Positions 22,851-36,124 of a DNA stretch of 64,000 bases are shown piece by piece. Under the pieces are notes generated by a model that saw only the letters and a program-made list of their open reading frames with translations, was not told where the DNA came from and ran no database searches. How positions within the stretch are numbered: the stretch's first letter is position 1; every line of letters begins with the position of its first letter. A program made the translations under genes and the position numbers. Source of the stretch: Hydra vulgaris (taxonomy: Eukaryota; Cnidaria; Hydrozoa; Anthoathecata; Hydridae); the NCBI RefSeq assembly GCF_038396675.1, contig NC_088921.1, forward strand, positions 45,347,501-45,411,500, read 5' to 3'.

Positions 22851-22929
22851 AATTTAAAACAAAGATTAATAAAGAAGAAAATTCAGTCCACTTCAAAACA
22901 ATCTGTACAAAACTAATTGGTTTATAATG

Positions 22930-22933
22930 TATG

Positions 22934-23029
<96 letters not shown>
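22930..23029. repeat. (TA)n microsatellite
   Basis: About 100 bp of TA, preceded by TGTATGTATG, in an intron of the MULE-like gene. Confidence 0.96.
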
Positions 23030-23032
<3 letters not shown>

Positions 23033-23389
23033 CAACAACATTTTATTACTGATTAAACATGATGGTAAACCAGTGGTACTTGGTATAAGCGTATACATTT
23101 CTGTTTATTTGGATTTTAAATTGCGATTTTCATCTTGAAGTTTTCTGTTTTTTTTTGTAGCCATGGCAAAGTTTAATGTAGTAGACTTCTAATACACAGA
23201 TCCTCCACACCAATTAAATCTTACCATCTCAAATTAAATGGTAACAGAATCTAATGGTAACAGCATCTTATACAGTATGGCTGTTGCTAACACTTTCAAC
23301 AACTGCTATAAAACAATACAATGCCCACCTAAAGGTAAAAAGGTTTTTTCTCTGACTATTTAAAAATTCCAATTCTAATTTTTTTTTCT

Positions 23390-24640
23390 TTATCTAGTGA
23401 CTAAATATGGTGTCTGATTTAATAAAAAAAATTCTAGAAAGCAATAAAAATTTAGATCCCACACACCTTCTTACACTTAATTATCATGTTACTTCTAAAC
23501 CTCTTTGTACCATATAACAGTTCTTCTAATAAAGGCTTATTTCCAGATGTCTTTAAGATATTCAAAGTCATTCCTATTCATAAAAAGGGTTCTATAATGG
23601 ACCACACAACTTATCAATCAATTTCTCTTCTATCTAATATTAGCAAAGTACTTGAAAAAGCTTCTATAGCTTTTTTTGAAAAAAATCAAAGTCTCCACAA
23701 ATATAAGTATGGATTTTATAGCAGACACTTAATTCATGTACTTGTTAAAATAACTGAAACTATTAAAAAAGCTCTTGACAATAAAATTTTTACATGTGGA
23801 TTGTTACTTGACTTGGAGAAAGCCTTTGATTCTGTTGATCACTCTAATCGCCTAAGTAAATTAGAACACTACGATATTTGAGGTATTGCTTTACAATTGT
23901 TTTCATCATACTTTCTTAAAATTTTGCAATTTGTCTTTATTAATGATGCCAAATCTTTGCCAATAAAATGCTCCATAGGTATACCCTAAAGTTCTGAATT
24001 AGGACCATTGCTATTCCTCATTTTTATAAATGATCTTAATATCTAAAATTTTAAAGGCTTATTATTTTGCTGACAACATAAAATTACTAATAACAAACCA
24101 ACCAATAAAAAAAAATTAGCAAATATATTAATCATTTATCTAATCTAGTTACATGCTGCACTTTAATAAACTAAGTTTTAATACCAACAAAACTGAACTC
24201 ATCATTTACAAATCACATCAATCTAAAAAATATAAAAACCTTAACTTAAAAATAAAATATATAAAAACCTAGTTTCATTAAAATATCTTAGAATCAAAAC
24301 TGACTCAAAATCTATCCTATTCCTCTAGTCTTAAAAACTTAGCGGTGAAATTGTGTAGCGGTGAAATGGAATGCTAGCCAAAATGTGTCACTGAGTCAAT
24401 TATGAAACTTTACTCAATATAAACCATATAATTTTTGGATCACATTTTAGATATGCTTGTCAGGTTTAGGGACAAACCAAGTCTCATGCATTTTTTAGAT
24501 TATTTAACCTACAAAACAGAGCTTTAAAAATAATATACTTTCAACAATACAATTTTAATTCTGACATCAATTACGTTCTTAAAAAAAATACTCAAAATAT
24601 GTGATCTTGAATCAAAAAAGTAAGTAAACCTCCCTATAAT
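23390..24640 (+). pseudogene. LINE (CR1/Jockey-like) reverse transcriptase, C-terminal half
   Basis: Plus-strand homology to a non-LTR reverse transcriptase: GLFPDVFKIFKVIPIHKKG, YQSISLLSNISKVLEK, YGFYSRHL, then LLLDLEKAFDSVDHS (motif A, catalytic Asp in DLEKAFD). It continues past a stop at 23881 with VFINDAKS, SSELGPLLFLIFINDL, YFADNIKLL (motif C, with the second catalytic Asp replaced by Asn, near 24065) and the family's C-terminal tail (NRALKII.., ILKICDLE). Several stops and frame changes. The 5' part including the endonuclease is missing, as in ordinary 5' truncation. The 3' end runs into a (TA)n array. The element sits inside an intron of the MULE-like gene. Confidence 0.85.
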
Positions 24641-24661
24641 ATCTTCAATCTTTTATTAACT

Positions 24662-24950
<289 letters not shown>

Positions 24951-24959
24951 GTATATGTA

Positions 24960-26102
24960 CAGTGGTGGCCAAAAGTCTTGGAACAAAACATTTAACGACC
25001 AAAAAAATTTATTTTTGATCTAAAGTATAAATTTTAAAAGTTAGATGCTTTTGTTTTTACATAGCAATATGTTTATAGTTACATATTTGTATATTGCGCA
25101 ATTTATTATCGTTTATTATTATTCATAAGCAATTTATCAGCTATATTATGCCACAACTTTCACCTAAAAAAAGGGGAATTATTGCTGCATTATATGAACA
25201 AGGTTTAGTTCAAAGAGAAATATCTGAAAAGCTTGGTTGTTCATTATCAATTGTAAGTAAAACTTTAAAAAGGCATAAAGAAGAGCCCCAATTAAATTTT
25301 ACTTCAAAAATGAGATCAGGCAGGCCCAGAGCAACCACCTCAAGAACTGACAAACTTATTCAGCCATGCAAATCCACGGCTATCTGCACACGAGATTTCA
25401 AAAGAAATTTTTATTGAGAAAAAAGTAAGTGACCGAAAACAGTTAGAAGAAGGCTTTTGTTTGATTTCAAAATGAAGGCATGCAAGCCAGCAAAAAAACC
25501 TTTTTTATCATTAAAAAACCTAAAAGATTGAAAAACATTTTTTCAGCGCTACAAAAATTGGACTGGAGAAAATTGGTCTAAATTTCTTTTTTCTGATGAA
25601 ACATGTATTAAACAATTTAATGTTACAAACAACTTTGTAAGAAGATCAAAAAACTGTAGATATATGCCAAAATATACAGTTAGCAGTGTCAAGGCTCATG
25701 TGTCTTGTATGGTTTGGGGTGCTATTTCTGCCAAAGGACGTGGGCCATTATGGATAATGCCCAAGAATACCACAATCCTATCACTAATCCAAAGCCAAGA
25801 TCCTATAATGATTTAGTTGAAGCAATCAAATCAGTGTGGATCCATGAAATTACACCAGATTATTGTACAAAACTTGTTAACAGCATGCCAAAACGTATCC
25901 AAATGGTAATTGACAATAACTATGCTTCCATTAAATGTTGAACTTTTATCATGTATGTTCATGTACCTATCATCTTTAAAATTGTTATAAACACTTATTT
26001 TATTGAAAAAAATAAAAAAATTTACTAATAAATTATTTTTCACACAAATATATTGATTTCATAACATAAAATATGATGTTCCAGGACTTTTGGCCACCAC
26101 TG
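24960..26102 (+). mobile_element. Tc1-like element C, 1143 bp, internally deleted
   Basis: Left terminus CAGTGGTGGCCAAAAGTCTT and right terminus AGGACTTTTGGCCACCACTG match over more than 25 nt and are flanked by TA. At 1143 bp the element is shorter than a full Tc1, and the coding sequence lacks the catalytic core. It is inserted in the MULE-like element between exons. Confidence 0.92.
25149..25941 (+). pseudogene. Tc1-like transposase C, catalytic core deleted
   Basis: ATG 25149 opens an intact HTH (KRGIIAALYEQGLVQREISE, then GCSLSIVSKTLKRH) and the GRPRATT linker. Stops and frameshifts follow from 25417. FSDETC with catalytic Asp 1 is readable near 25590, then VWGAISAKGRGPLW and IMPKNT. 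Right after that the sequence jumps to NPKPRSYNDLVEAIKSVW, so the segment with Asp 2 and Glu is missing. The C-terminus SMPKRIQMVIDNN ends at 25941. Dead, but the ends could still be recognised by a related transposase. Confidence 0.85.
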
Positions 26103-26205
26103 TATGTATGTATATGTGTATGTGTGTGTGTGTTTGTGTGTAACTTATATTAAAAACTAATAAGTAATTATTTAAATACAAAACAAAAACTTTTTACTTC
26201 AGATA

Positions 26206-26330
26206 CTTCATGATTATGTGTTCTATTCATTGTATGTAACACTAAAAATTGCCCATCTTCAGAAGCTTTAAAATTCAAGTAGAATGGACAGTCTTTTTTA
26301 AAAGTTTTAAAATTATTAGCACAATCAAAA
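26206..26330 (-). CDS. ZSWIM3-like exon, N-terminal domain
   Basis: The minus-strand frame encodes TFKKDCPFYLNFKASEDGQF followed by LVLHTMNRTHNHEVSE. This is the FAR1/FLYWCH-like zinc-binding block of ZSWIM3 proteins, with a Cys and the closing HNH. It follows the exon ending at 26457 and precedes that at 22850 on the minus strand. Exact splice borders are uncertain. Confidence 0.65.
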
Positions 26331-26456
26331 TTTAACATAAGACTTTTTTATTCTGTTAGTTATTGGATTATAAGTTTTAATCCAATAGCAATTATAACAT
26401 AATATAAATCAAAGTAAATTTCTATACTTTGCTAAAACAATAATTACAATAACTTA

Positions 26457-26914
26457 CGAAGTTTTACGCTTTCCCTTGCCACAATATTTAAATTTTTGAC
26501 CACCATGAATGCTAGAAGTTCTAGAATGGATTTCCTAGCAGCCTCAATAGTTCTGCTAGGAAATCCAAGAATGCTAGGAAATCCAAGAATGGATAAGAAA
26601 TAATATTTAGAAATATTTAAAAAGATAGAAACAATATTTAATATTAGCTGCCATTAAAGCAGCTTTTTTAGGAATGGATTTCCTAGCAGCCTCAATAGTT
26701 CTAGTAGAACTATTGAGGCTGCTAAGAAATCCATTCTTGGATTTCCTAGCATTCTTGGATTTCCTAGCAGAACTATTGAGGCTGCTAGGAAATCCATTCT
26801 AGAACTTCTAGCATCTCTTACCCACAACTTTGTAAAAGAAGTATCTTCGTACTTCCTAATAGCTTCTTTTAAAACTGCAAATGATGCAAAAGAATTAGAG
26901 CATGAAAAAGCCAT
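26457..26914 (-). pseudogene. First exon of the ZSWIM3-like gene, scrambled by inverted duplications
   Basis: The exon opens with [20 protein letters not shown] and TKLWVRDAR, the ZSWIM3-like N-terminus. It closes with SIHGGQKFKYCGKGKRKTS directly before a GTAAGT donor (26456-26451). In the family these two parts are joined by a short linker. Here that linker is replaced by 26509-26814, where the unit encoding TIEAARKSIPKKA occurs repeatedly in both orientations. The start at 26914 is the first in-frame ATG upstream of the conserved part. The scrambling must destroy the normal protein. Confidence 0.72.
26509..26814. repeat. Nested perfect inverted repeats (85-nt arms around 31-nt arms)
   Basis: Outer arms 26509-26593 and 26730-26814 are exact reverse complements over 85 nt. 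The inner hairpin has arms 26672-26702 and 26706-26736 (31 nt, one mismatch, 3-nt spacer) and lies mostly in the outer spacer. All contain CCTAGCAGCCTCAATAGTTC or its complement. Confidence 0.96.
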
Positions 26915-27110
26915 AATTTCGCTAGAAACACAATAAAGTAAGTTATGAAAACAGTTGTACGAAAAATACTTCGAAAAATGTGGTGAAAAAAGATAAAAAA
27001 TATAAACAAGATTACATTTTTAACTCGTGACATTCTTAGCCAATTATTCGTACTTTCGGTAGGGAAATTTTTATTTTTTTGGCTTCCGACTTTCGTTAGG
27101 CTATCCACGG

Positions 27111-27861
<751 letters not shown>

Positions 27862-27877
27862 TAAATATAATATAATA

Positions 27878-30800
27878 GGGCCATTTCGGATAAAGCGAGC
27901 CATCGGATAAAGCGAGCCGGTCGCCTAAATATTGCAATTTTACGAAATCAAATTATGCTTTCGATTTATAACAATTTATTTAATATTAGTTATTCATTTT
28001 AAAGTCTAATGAATATTTTAAAAACAGTTGCTAAGCAATTATTTTCGCGGTGGTATAATTATAATCATTCAAGTAGTAACAAAACGTTTTTTCGCTTTAA
28101 GACCTTATATTTTGTTTAGCTTCAATTAAGAAAAGTGAGTATTTCATATTTGACACTATTTATAGTAAATATGATTGTAATATTAGTAATATGAGAAACT
28201 ATTTCAAAAAATACAGTGTTGATATGTATTTGAGCGATGATAAATTTTTTTAATCGAATTTTCAACCTGGCTCGGTTTTGCATAACTGTTAGATAAACCG
28301 AGCCAAGGGCATTCAGGTAAACCGAGCCATTGGCTCACTTTTCCAAAAATTGCAATAATAAATAAATGTAAAAAATATTATAAATTTTTTTGCTTTTTGA
28401 CCCACATGAATTGTTAATTTATTGGAATTTTTTATGATATTTTTACAGAATGGTACGTTATCAACCGATCACGGCCCGAAGAAGCCAAAAATCTCAAGGA
28501 AAACAAAAATTGTCCGAGCAGGTACCGGCAATTCGAGGACAACATCGAAGTCCAAAAAAACTGCCGAGGCCTCAAAGTCATGCAGGCACAAAACTAAATT
28601 TATGGCAAAAAGGAAATATGGCTGGTGCTATGGAAGAATACAGAAAACAAGAAGAAAAACCTTCAACTGAACGGTTGTCAATACGGCTGATAGCGAGAGC
28701 GTGGAATGTGCCATATGAAACTTTGAGGAGAAGATTGTCAGGAAAAGTGAGCGAAGTGGAAAGTGCTTCTGGGAGACCCACAATTCTTTCACAATAAAGT
28801 GAAGAAGAATTAGCAGAGACTGTAAGAAAAATGGCACGAGCAGGGTTTCCTTTGTCGCGCAAAGATATTCGAGAAATTGCATATGCTTATTCTGATGCTA
28901 AAGGAATAAAAGGATTTTCAGAATCAAAAAAAATTGCCGGTTATTACTGGTTTCAGGGATTTTTGAACAGATTTCCTGATATAAGCACAAAAAAGGCAGA
29001 GAATCTGTCTGCAGCAAGAGCAATGGGTATGAACAAAACTCAGTTTATGAAATGGTTTGATTTGTATGAAGACTTAGTGCAAAGACTGGATATAAAAGAC
29101 AGTCCTAGGCACATTTGGAATGTGGACGAGACAGGTGTGATGAATATTCACAAGGCAGAAGAAGCTGTGGCAATTGTTGGTGAACCTGCTTATAATCTTA
29201 CTGCATTAGAAAGAGGGGAGACATCTACTGTCTTGGCAGCATTAAATGCATTTGGCGATATTATACCACCTATGATCATTCATAAAGGAAAAACTGTTGG
29301 CAAAGGCTGGAAAGATGGTGCTCCTTTTGGTGCTATTGTAAAAGCAAGTGATAGTGGCTGGATAAATAAAGACTTGTTTGTGGAATTTGGACAGTTATTT
29401 GTCAACAATTTACAACGATTAGGACTATTAAACGATCGACCTCATCTTTTAATTATGGACAATCACTATTCACATGTGTTTAACCTTGAATTTTTAAACC
29501 TAATGAAAGCAAACAATATTCATGTATTTGCATTACCAAGCCATACTACTCATTGGCTGCAACCGCTGGATCGTGTGCCTTTTGGTTCATTTAAGAGAAA
29601 GTGGAATGAGGGCATGAGATTTTTTACACGAAAGAATGCCGGCCATAAACTGGAAAAAAAGGAATTTTTTAGCTTGTTTACACCAACTTGGCAAGCATCG
29701 ATGACTGTTGAGCTGGCTCAGGCTGGCTTTCGTGCTACTGGCTTGTTTCCCTTTAATGACAAAGCTATTCCTGAAGAGGCTTTTGCACCAAGCACCATTA
29801 CAGAAAGAAAATTAGATTCAACAGCCTCGAATTCTCAGCCCAATATGTTGTCAAATATTGAAAATTCTTGTTTGCCACTGCGATCGAGTATTGAACAGCC
29901 ACCTGTACCTAATGCAGCTATGAATTTGCAGTTGATTTCTGTGACCGAATCCGTTGACATAATTAATCTGAATGAAATGCAGTTGCCAGATATTTCATAT
30001 AGTTCTAGTGCTAAACTTGTTGATACAGCTAATAAAGATAATATTAATGCATCTAGTTCTAATACTCGCCTAGATAAGCAGCATGAGCAACATGTCAATA
30101 CTGATATTGCTGGTAGTACTTGTTTACCTACCACTGATGAAAATGCAATTGTGTCAATTGAACAAGCAGACCTCAATGTGTCTTTCGAAAACTTGATGCC
30201 AGTGCCACACAGAGATCGACCACAAAGCAGTCGGCCACGTAAGAAACCACCATCTTATGAATTGACATCAGAAGAAAATGTAGCATTTATTCAAGAAAGA
30301 ACCAAACCAATAACAAAAAAAGCAGCTAAAGAGAAAGAGACCAGCAAAGAAAAGAAACAGAAGAAAACTGTTCAACAGAAGGTTATAAAGAAAAAGAAAG
30401 AATCCAAAAAAGAAAAGAAACAAAAAGAAGAGGGCATTTTCAAATATTGTGGGTTTGCATACGGTGAAGCAACTGATCCTCTCATTGACGATGAATGGAT
30501 TGAGTGTGACGCGTGCCGTGATTGGTTACATGAGAGCTGTATCGAAATAACCGTGCGTGGACAACTATGTGCTGATTGTGTTCAAACAACAACTAAGTAA
30601 ATTAACTCTAGTTAAGACTTGATACTTTGCATTTTGTACTGCATCATTTATCTGCAGCTTTAGCAGAATTATTTTTATTAGACTCGCTGACATTTTTATA
30701 TTGCTTTTGTTCTTTAAATTTTTTGCATTGTATGCATTTGAGGTTAATGTTTGCAAACTTTTAATACCAGTTTACTATATCGTAGGTAATAAAGTTAATA

Positions 30801-31143
30801 TTAATATAGTAAATATTATTTGCAATAATACTTCCAATTTTGTAAATTTTTGTCTGAAATAAAAGCTAAATGGCTCACTTTAGAATAATCATATAAGCTA
30901 TTGGCTCGCTTTAACAATAATGGTGGCTCACTTTATAAATTTTTTAATATAAAGCGAGCCTTTCCTATGTATCATATATAGTTTACTTGGCTCACTTTAT
31001 ATTAGTGTGGCTCACTTTACATAACATCATAGTTTAGGTATCTGTTATAGAGTTTTCTAGTACAAGAGGTATTAAGATATCTCACATAGTTATTAATACA
31101 CACTGATTTTAGTTTTATTGGCTCGCTTTATCCGAAATGAACC
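27878..31143 (+). mobile_element. Pogo-like (Tigger-type) element, 3266 bp, nearly complete
   Basis: GGGCCATTTCGGATAAAGCG at 27878 and its near reverse complement ending CGAAATGAACC at 31143 form the ends, each flanked by TA (27876-27877, 31144-31145), the target of pogo elements. Subterminal copies of TAAAGCGAGCC / GGCTCGCTTTA and GGCTCACTTTA occur about three to five times at the left and seven times at the right. These are plausible transposase sites. One large ORF lies inside. Because it splits the 7-kb element, it is the younger insertion. Confidence 0.93.
28450..30600 (+). CDS. Pogo/Tigger transposase with C-terminal PHD finger; one in-frame stop
   Basis: One frame of 716 codons from ATG 28450 to TAA 30598-30600, interrupted only by TAA at 28795-28797. 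Domains: a basic Gln/Lys-rich N-terminus; a psq-type HTH at about residues 72-112 (TERLSIRLIARAWNVPYETL); a CENP-B-type HTH at about 118-190; and a DDE_1 catalytic domain with Asp in WNVDETG (about 226), IMDNHYSH (about 337) and PLDRVPFG (about 374), the last two 36 residues apart. A Ser/Thr-rich linker and a Lys-rich tract follow. A PHD finger (YCG..ECDACRDWLHESC..CADC) lies at about 666-712. A single nonsense codon suggests a recent copy. PHD fusion could guide insertion to particular chromatin; that is inference. Confidence 0.92.
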
Positions 31144-31219
31144 TATATTGCATAATGAAATATAATGCATAAATATATTATATAAATCATGTTATTTTTT
31201 TTCCTGCTTTCCTACTGCT

Positions 31220-33450
31220 TCATACGCTAGCTGCAACTGTTCCTTGGGATTCTGACCCACGGAGGTGATCTCGTCTTTGCTGCACAGCTAGTATAAGTTT
31301 TTGACGATCATACTCATTGTGAACAGTGCTCACAAACTCTAATACAAGTTTACAAGCCCTTTCAGAACAATCGTTCACTACTTTAAGTTTACTTACAAAA
31401 TTGGAGAATGTTTTGAACTGATAAACATAGCACCACATAGGAGCAGGACAGTTTAACCAAAGTTTGTCCTCTATTCTAGTCAGGTTTAATAAACTGAAGA
31501 TGAACCAAAAGTTCTCTCCAATTAATGGAGCAAGTCCTGGTGGCACTTCTTGTTTAAATTTTAACTTATTTATCAAATTTGACTTCTCTGAATGCTGAAA
31601 ATGATCAGGAACTGGTTTGGAGATTATTGTTTTTGTGATGTTTTTTTTCTCCACATCAGGAAGGGTAGGGTCTAAGAGAGCAAGTGGAACCAAAGTTTCA
31701 ATTAAGTACCAGGTGTGTCTCTTCATTGACATCATTGTACATTCAATTCCGTTTAGAACTCTCTTGGAATCAAAGTCGCGTTTCTCTACATATTCTTTGT
31801 ACTGCACCATTTGCAATTAGGCTTTTACATCCTGAAATGGTGCCGCTCAGGGCAATGAGGTTCTCAGAAACCAGACAGAATAGAAAATTGAGATAAATTC
31901 TGCCATTGTCTTCAACTCTTTATTTTGGGCAGCAATCAAATCATAGGGCATATGTGCACTCAATATCTAAATTTTCAAGTAGTAAATGGCTTTTGACATG
32001 AACCTAGCATTAGAAACACAGCCTGGAGCTCGAACTTTGAAAAATATTTTAGGATAAAGATACATCAGGGTAAGTTCCAATAACTCCCTATAATCCCCTC
32101 TAGGAAATATGTCAGTGTTAAATGCATCTTTGCAAAACTGGATGGTTTCCTCATCTTGGGTTGCCAAGAAAGTATTGCTGATGGAATTGGTATCAAACCT
32201 TGTTAAATTGGAAGAATCAACAGCTTCCTTGATGTCATTTTAGTTTGTCTGAAACCGTTTGAACATTAAATTTTTTGGAGCTGCTGTTTTGCCTGAGGTA
32301 ATTTACTCCCAGAAATGTTTGAGATGAAGTTCATATATATGCCTCCTGCAGGCAAGCACTAATAAAATAGATACCTGTCTTTGACTGAACCTAATATTGA
32401 TTCCTGAATGTCTTCCAGTATTTGAGGCAGTTGTGTCAAAACATATTCCCTTCACATTGTCACGTGTTCCATAATCTTCCTGTATACTAACTATACATAC
32501 TAAGCAGCTCCAGTCCCATGCTCCATTGCTAGAATTCCAAGAAGCTTAATGTCTCCATCAATATTAGCTGAAACAGCAAACCTGTCTCTTTTTTCTATTT
32601 TTCCATTAGTAATATCTTCCATAAATTTTCCATCAAAGTGAGCTATTATGGGGAAAAGTGCTTTCTCAGCAGCTTTTTTAACCCCTATTTTGAGTTTTGA
32701 AGCATTTTGCTGGATGGTTTTCTTTTGTGCCCGCCAAATAGTAGATTGAGACAGTAAAAAGTCTTCAAATTTTCCTCCTGAACTAACAACCAAATCTGTA
32801 CACGCATGCAGCAAATCTCTGGAGGAAATATTTTTGGAAACTGAAGTCATGGCAATATCTTTTACAAAATCCTTGGCTAACTGTGGCGTGTCATTACTTG
32901 GACCCGGCTGATCGAAATTAAACGAATAATCTGAGTCTATGCTGGTATTTATATCACTGGTTTCTGAGGAAAACTGAAGCTCTGTAGTAAAATTATTTCT
33001 CTGAGAAAACTGTTCAACACTGTGTACTAACTGTGGATGTTTCAATCTTCTCTGTTCTCTCTTCTTAATTCTCCGGTTATAAAGTTTGTCTTTTTTACCC
33101 AGAGTCATTTTACGACTGGTCTTTTGATCTCTCAAAAATTTTATATCGGTACAATACGATTCCTTATTAAGACAAGTCTTCTTTAGAAATCTTCGATATT
33201 CGATTTAGCAATCCAGAAAACCTTCTTTCCTTTTTTTTTTGAAATCTTGTCTAGCTTTTCCTGCTTCTTTTGAGTTCTTACGCTTACTTTTCTTTAAATT
33301 CTCCCAGCTGTTGATCAGATCAGTGATATGCAATCAGCTTTTTTGAATAATGTCTGTATTTGTTGAAAACATTATTTCTAGAAGATTTTCTTTAAGATCC
33401 TCTTCTTCAAAAAGATATGCTATTGTTTTAAGTCTTGTTGATCTTGGCAT
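31220..33450 (-). pseudogene. Transposase-like protein of the 7-kb element
   Basis: The minus-strand gene begins near ATG 33450 (MPRSTRLKTIAYLFEEEDL) with a basic N-terminal region. From 33135 it runs open for 211 residues with LLSQSTIWRAQ, IIAHFDGKFMEDI and KLLGILAMEHGTGAA. A broken stretch follows at 32170-32500 with GICFDTTASNTG, LACRRHIYELHLKHF and KNLMFKRFQTN, then 31967-32167 and the last 198-residue block (RHTWYLIETLVPLALLDP, LKVVNDCSERACKL). I know this motif set from invertebrate repeat proteins but not its name. Asp in HFDGK and CFDTT may be catalytic. Stops at several places, including TAA where Trp is expected, show it is dead. Confidence 0.75.
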
Positions 33451-33604
33451 CTTGGTTTCTAAACAGTAATTTGATTAAAGAAAACAATTGACATTCATTC
33501 TTTGTTTAAGTCACGTGTATTTTAAAATAATAATTTTGTAATTATTATTGTAAAATACATGTGGAAATGAATAAATATTGCAAAATATTCAGGAAGCAAA
33601 ATGT

Positions 33605-34380
<776 letters not shown>

Positions 34381-34385
34381 GGTGC

Positions 34386-34434
34386 ACTTTGCACAAAATA
34401 TTCCACGCAATAGCTGGAATATTTTGTGCAAAGT
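34386..34434. repeat. 20-nt arm hairpin at an element border
   Basis: ACTTTGCACAAAATATTCCA (34386-34405) is mirrored exactly at 34415-34434 with a 9-nt spacer. It sits 8 bp inside the TAGGGTG border next to the (TA)n array, so it may be a terminal structure of the element that carries the gene at 34550-35200. Confidence 0.92.
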
Positions 34435-34549
34435 CAAAAGTTATAACATCAATGTTGTCGCTTAATGATGAAGAATCTTTACATTCTCTCATGCGAGAAT
34501 AAAACAAGAAGACTGAGTTTTGCATTGTTACAAAGTTACATTCTTTTCA

Positions 34550-35200
34550 TTAGCAATGCTGACTTTTACTTTTGTTACTGTAATGAACTCTTTTATAAGG
34601 AAACGAAGATATGTGGAAATGAACATTTGCCACAGAATTTAATGACACTTTTCGCTGATTTCCATGCCGTTCCCTGCCATCTTTAGGAACTAATAGGTGA
34701 TTTGCCAAATCAGAAATTCTTTTAACACGACGTTCTGTTACTCCATGCAAGGCAATAAAAGCAGAGCGACAAACACCTGCTTCCTTATTTCCACATTTAA
34801 CAGTATACTTTTAACTTGTAGCCCGCTTGACACTCGTATTGCCTGTTCTAGGTCGCCTTCGCTTTATTTCAGCAGGTCTTATAAGCGCAATTAGATAATT
34901 ATCCTGTCCATTTTTTTCACCTATGGTATTAAAAGATGTTAAAATAGCTTTCTTCTCCTTATTGCTGACTTTAGAAAAGCACATATGTCGGTAACGGCAA
35001 TCAACCCCTGTAGTCCTCATAGGTACCAAACTTTTATTCCAAGAAATAAATTTCTTACCTTCTGCTTTAGCACGTTTGATTACATTGCGTTTCCACAACG
35101 GTTCATTCCTTGTCCGTTTTCCAGTAACAGCAGACACACTACTATCAGAATCACTGCTTGTAATATCCATTTTCATTAACAAAAAACAATGACGCTGCAA
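34550..35200 (-). pseudogene. N-terminal part of an insect/cnidarian transposon protein
   Basis: The minus strand from 35200 gives an acidic start, then EPLWKRNVIKRAKAEGKKF, the Cys-containing DCRYRHMCFSKVSNKEKKAI, a loop to IKRRRPRTGNTSVKR, and, in another frame, MHGVTERRVKRISDLANHLL, GRERHGNQRKVSLNSV and SFPYKRVHYSNK. I recognise this series from unnamed transposon proteins in insects and Hydra-like genomes, where an RNase H-like catalytic part follows. That part is missing here; the sequence stops at a nonsense codon near 34550 and runs into the element border. Frame changes and lost segments mark it as dead. Confidence 0.65.
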
Positions 35201-35308
35201 AAAATAATGGTATTAAAAACCTGTTGCTTATAAAGTCTATGAGAAAAATAATAATTAATTTTAAGCTGTTGTAATAATTAATAATAATTTGTAGCTGTTG
35301 CTTGTAAC

Positions 35309-35375
35309 GCAAATATTATTAACCAATCAGGTTTTAGTAATTATTACTAAAACCTGATTGGTTAATAATATTTGC
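35309..35375. repeat. 67-bp perfect palindrome
   Basis: 33-nt arms 35309-35341 and 35343-35375 match exactly around one central T. The arm contains AACCAATCAGGTTTTAGTAA. It lies in AT-rich DNA with no gene on either side. Confidence 0.96.
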
Positions 35376-35636
35376 ATTATAATTAGGCTTTGAATGATTT
35401 GTGTAAACGATAGCTATTGTGCTGTAGCTTTGTAGCCACTATAATACTTATTTACTTAAAATTAAATAAATTTAATAAATAAAAACGCATTACTTTATAT
35501 AACAACAGAAGTGTTCATAATCTGCCAGCTTTTAATATATCTTATATATTGTTTTGTGTAACGCTTTGTTATATTTTAATTTGAGCTAACGAATGCGTTT
35601 TGTAGATGTTTTGTTTATGTTAGTGTTTTGTGCACG

Positions 35637-35898
35637 TTGGACGTTATTGTTCTTAAAGTGCTAATTTCACTGTTTCTAACATTAATAATAATAATTAATT
35701 ATTAACAAATAAATAATTATATTATATTAGTGCTTTAAATAATTATTATTTATGAAAAATTATTATAAGGCAATATGCGTCACTTGTCTATCAACATTAT
35801 TACGTATATATCCATTTTTGATTATTTTGGACTTAGGACGTTCTTGATCTCAGGACGTTATTGTTCTTAAAGTGCTAATTTCACTGCTTCCAACATTA

Positions 35899-35903
<5 letters not shown>
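35637..35903. repeat. Direct repeat pair, about 50 bp each
   Basis: GGACGTTATTGTTCTTAAAG with the following TGCTAATTTCACTG..CAACATTAAT occurs at about 35639-35688 and 35852-35899, about 213 bp apart. The second copy ends at a (TA)n array. These could be flanks of a decayed insertion. Confidence 0.85.

Positions 35904-35985
<82 letters not shown>
35900..35985. repeat. (TA)n array beside the Penelope-like element
   Basis: About 85 bp of TA ending at the left border of the Penelope-like element. Confidence 0.95.
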
Positions 35986-35989
<4 letters not shown>

Positions 35990-36048
35990 ACTGTTACCCG
36001 CAGTACCAGGAATTAGCTAAATGCTAATGTTTATAATATAATTTAATA

Positions 36049-36090
36049 TTGCAACTCTGAGTTTCATGTGTTATCACAATCACCAGGCAA
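36049..36090 (-). ncRNA. Hammerhead ribozyme in the left repeat, core mutated
   Basis: Mirror copy of the ribozyme at 37045. On the minus strand the core reads CTGGTGA (36086-36080) in place of CTGATGA, so the invariant A6 is G. Stem II is TTGTG..CACAT, then GAAAC, TCAGA, GTT and a clean stem I TTGC/GCAA. The fold is kept, but the A6 change should abolish or strongly reduce cleavage. Confidence 0.72.
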
Positions 36091-36124
36091 GTAGTAAAAG
36101 TTTAATTTTGCTACGATTTGTTTA

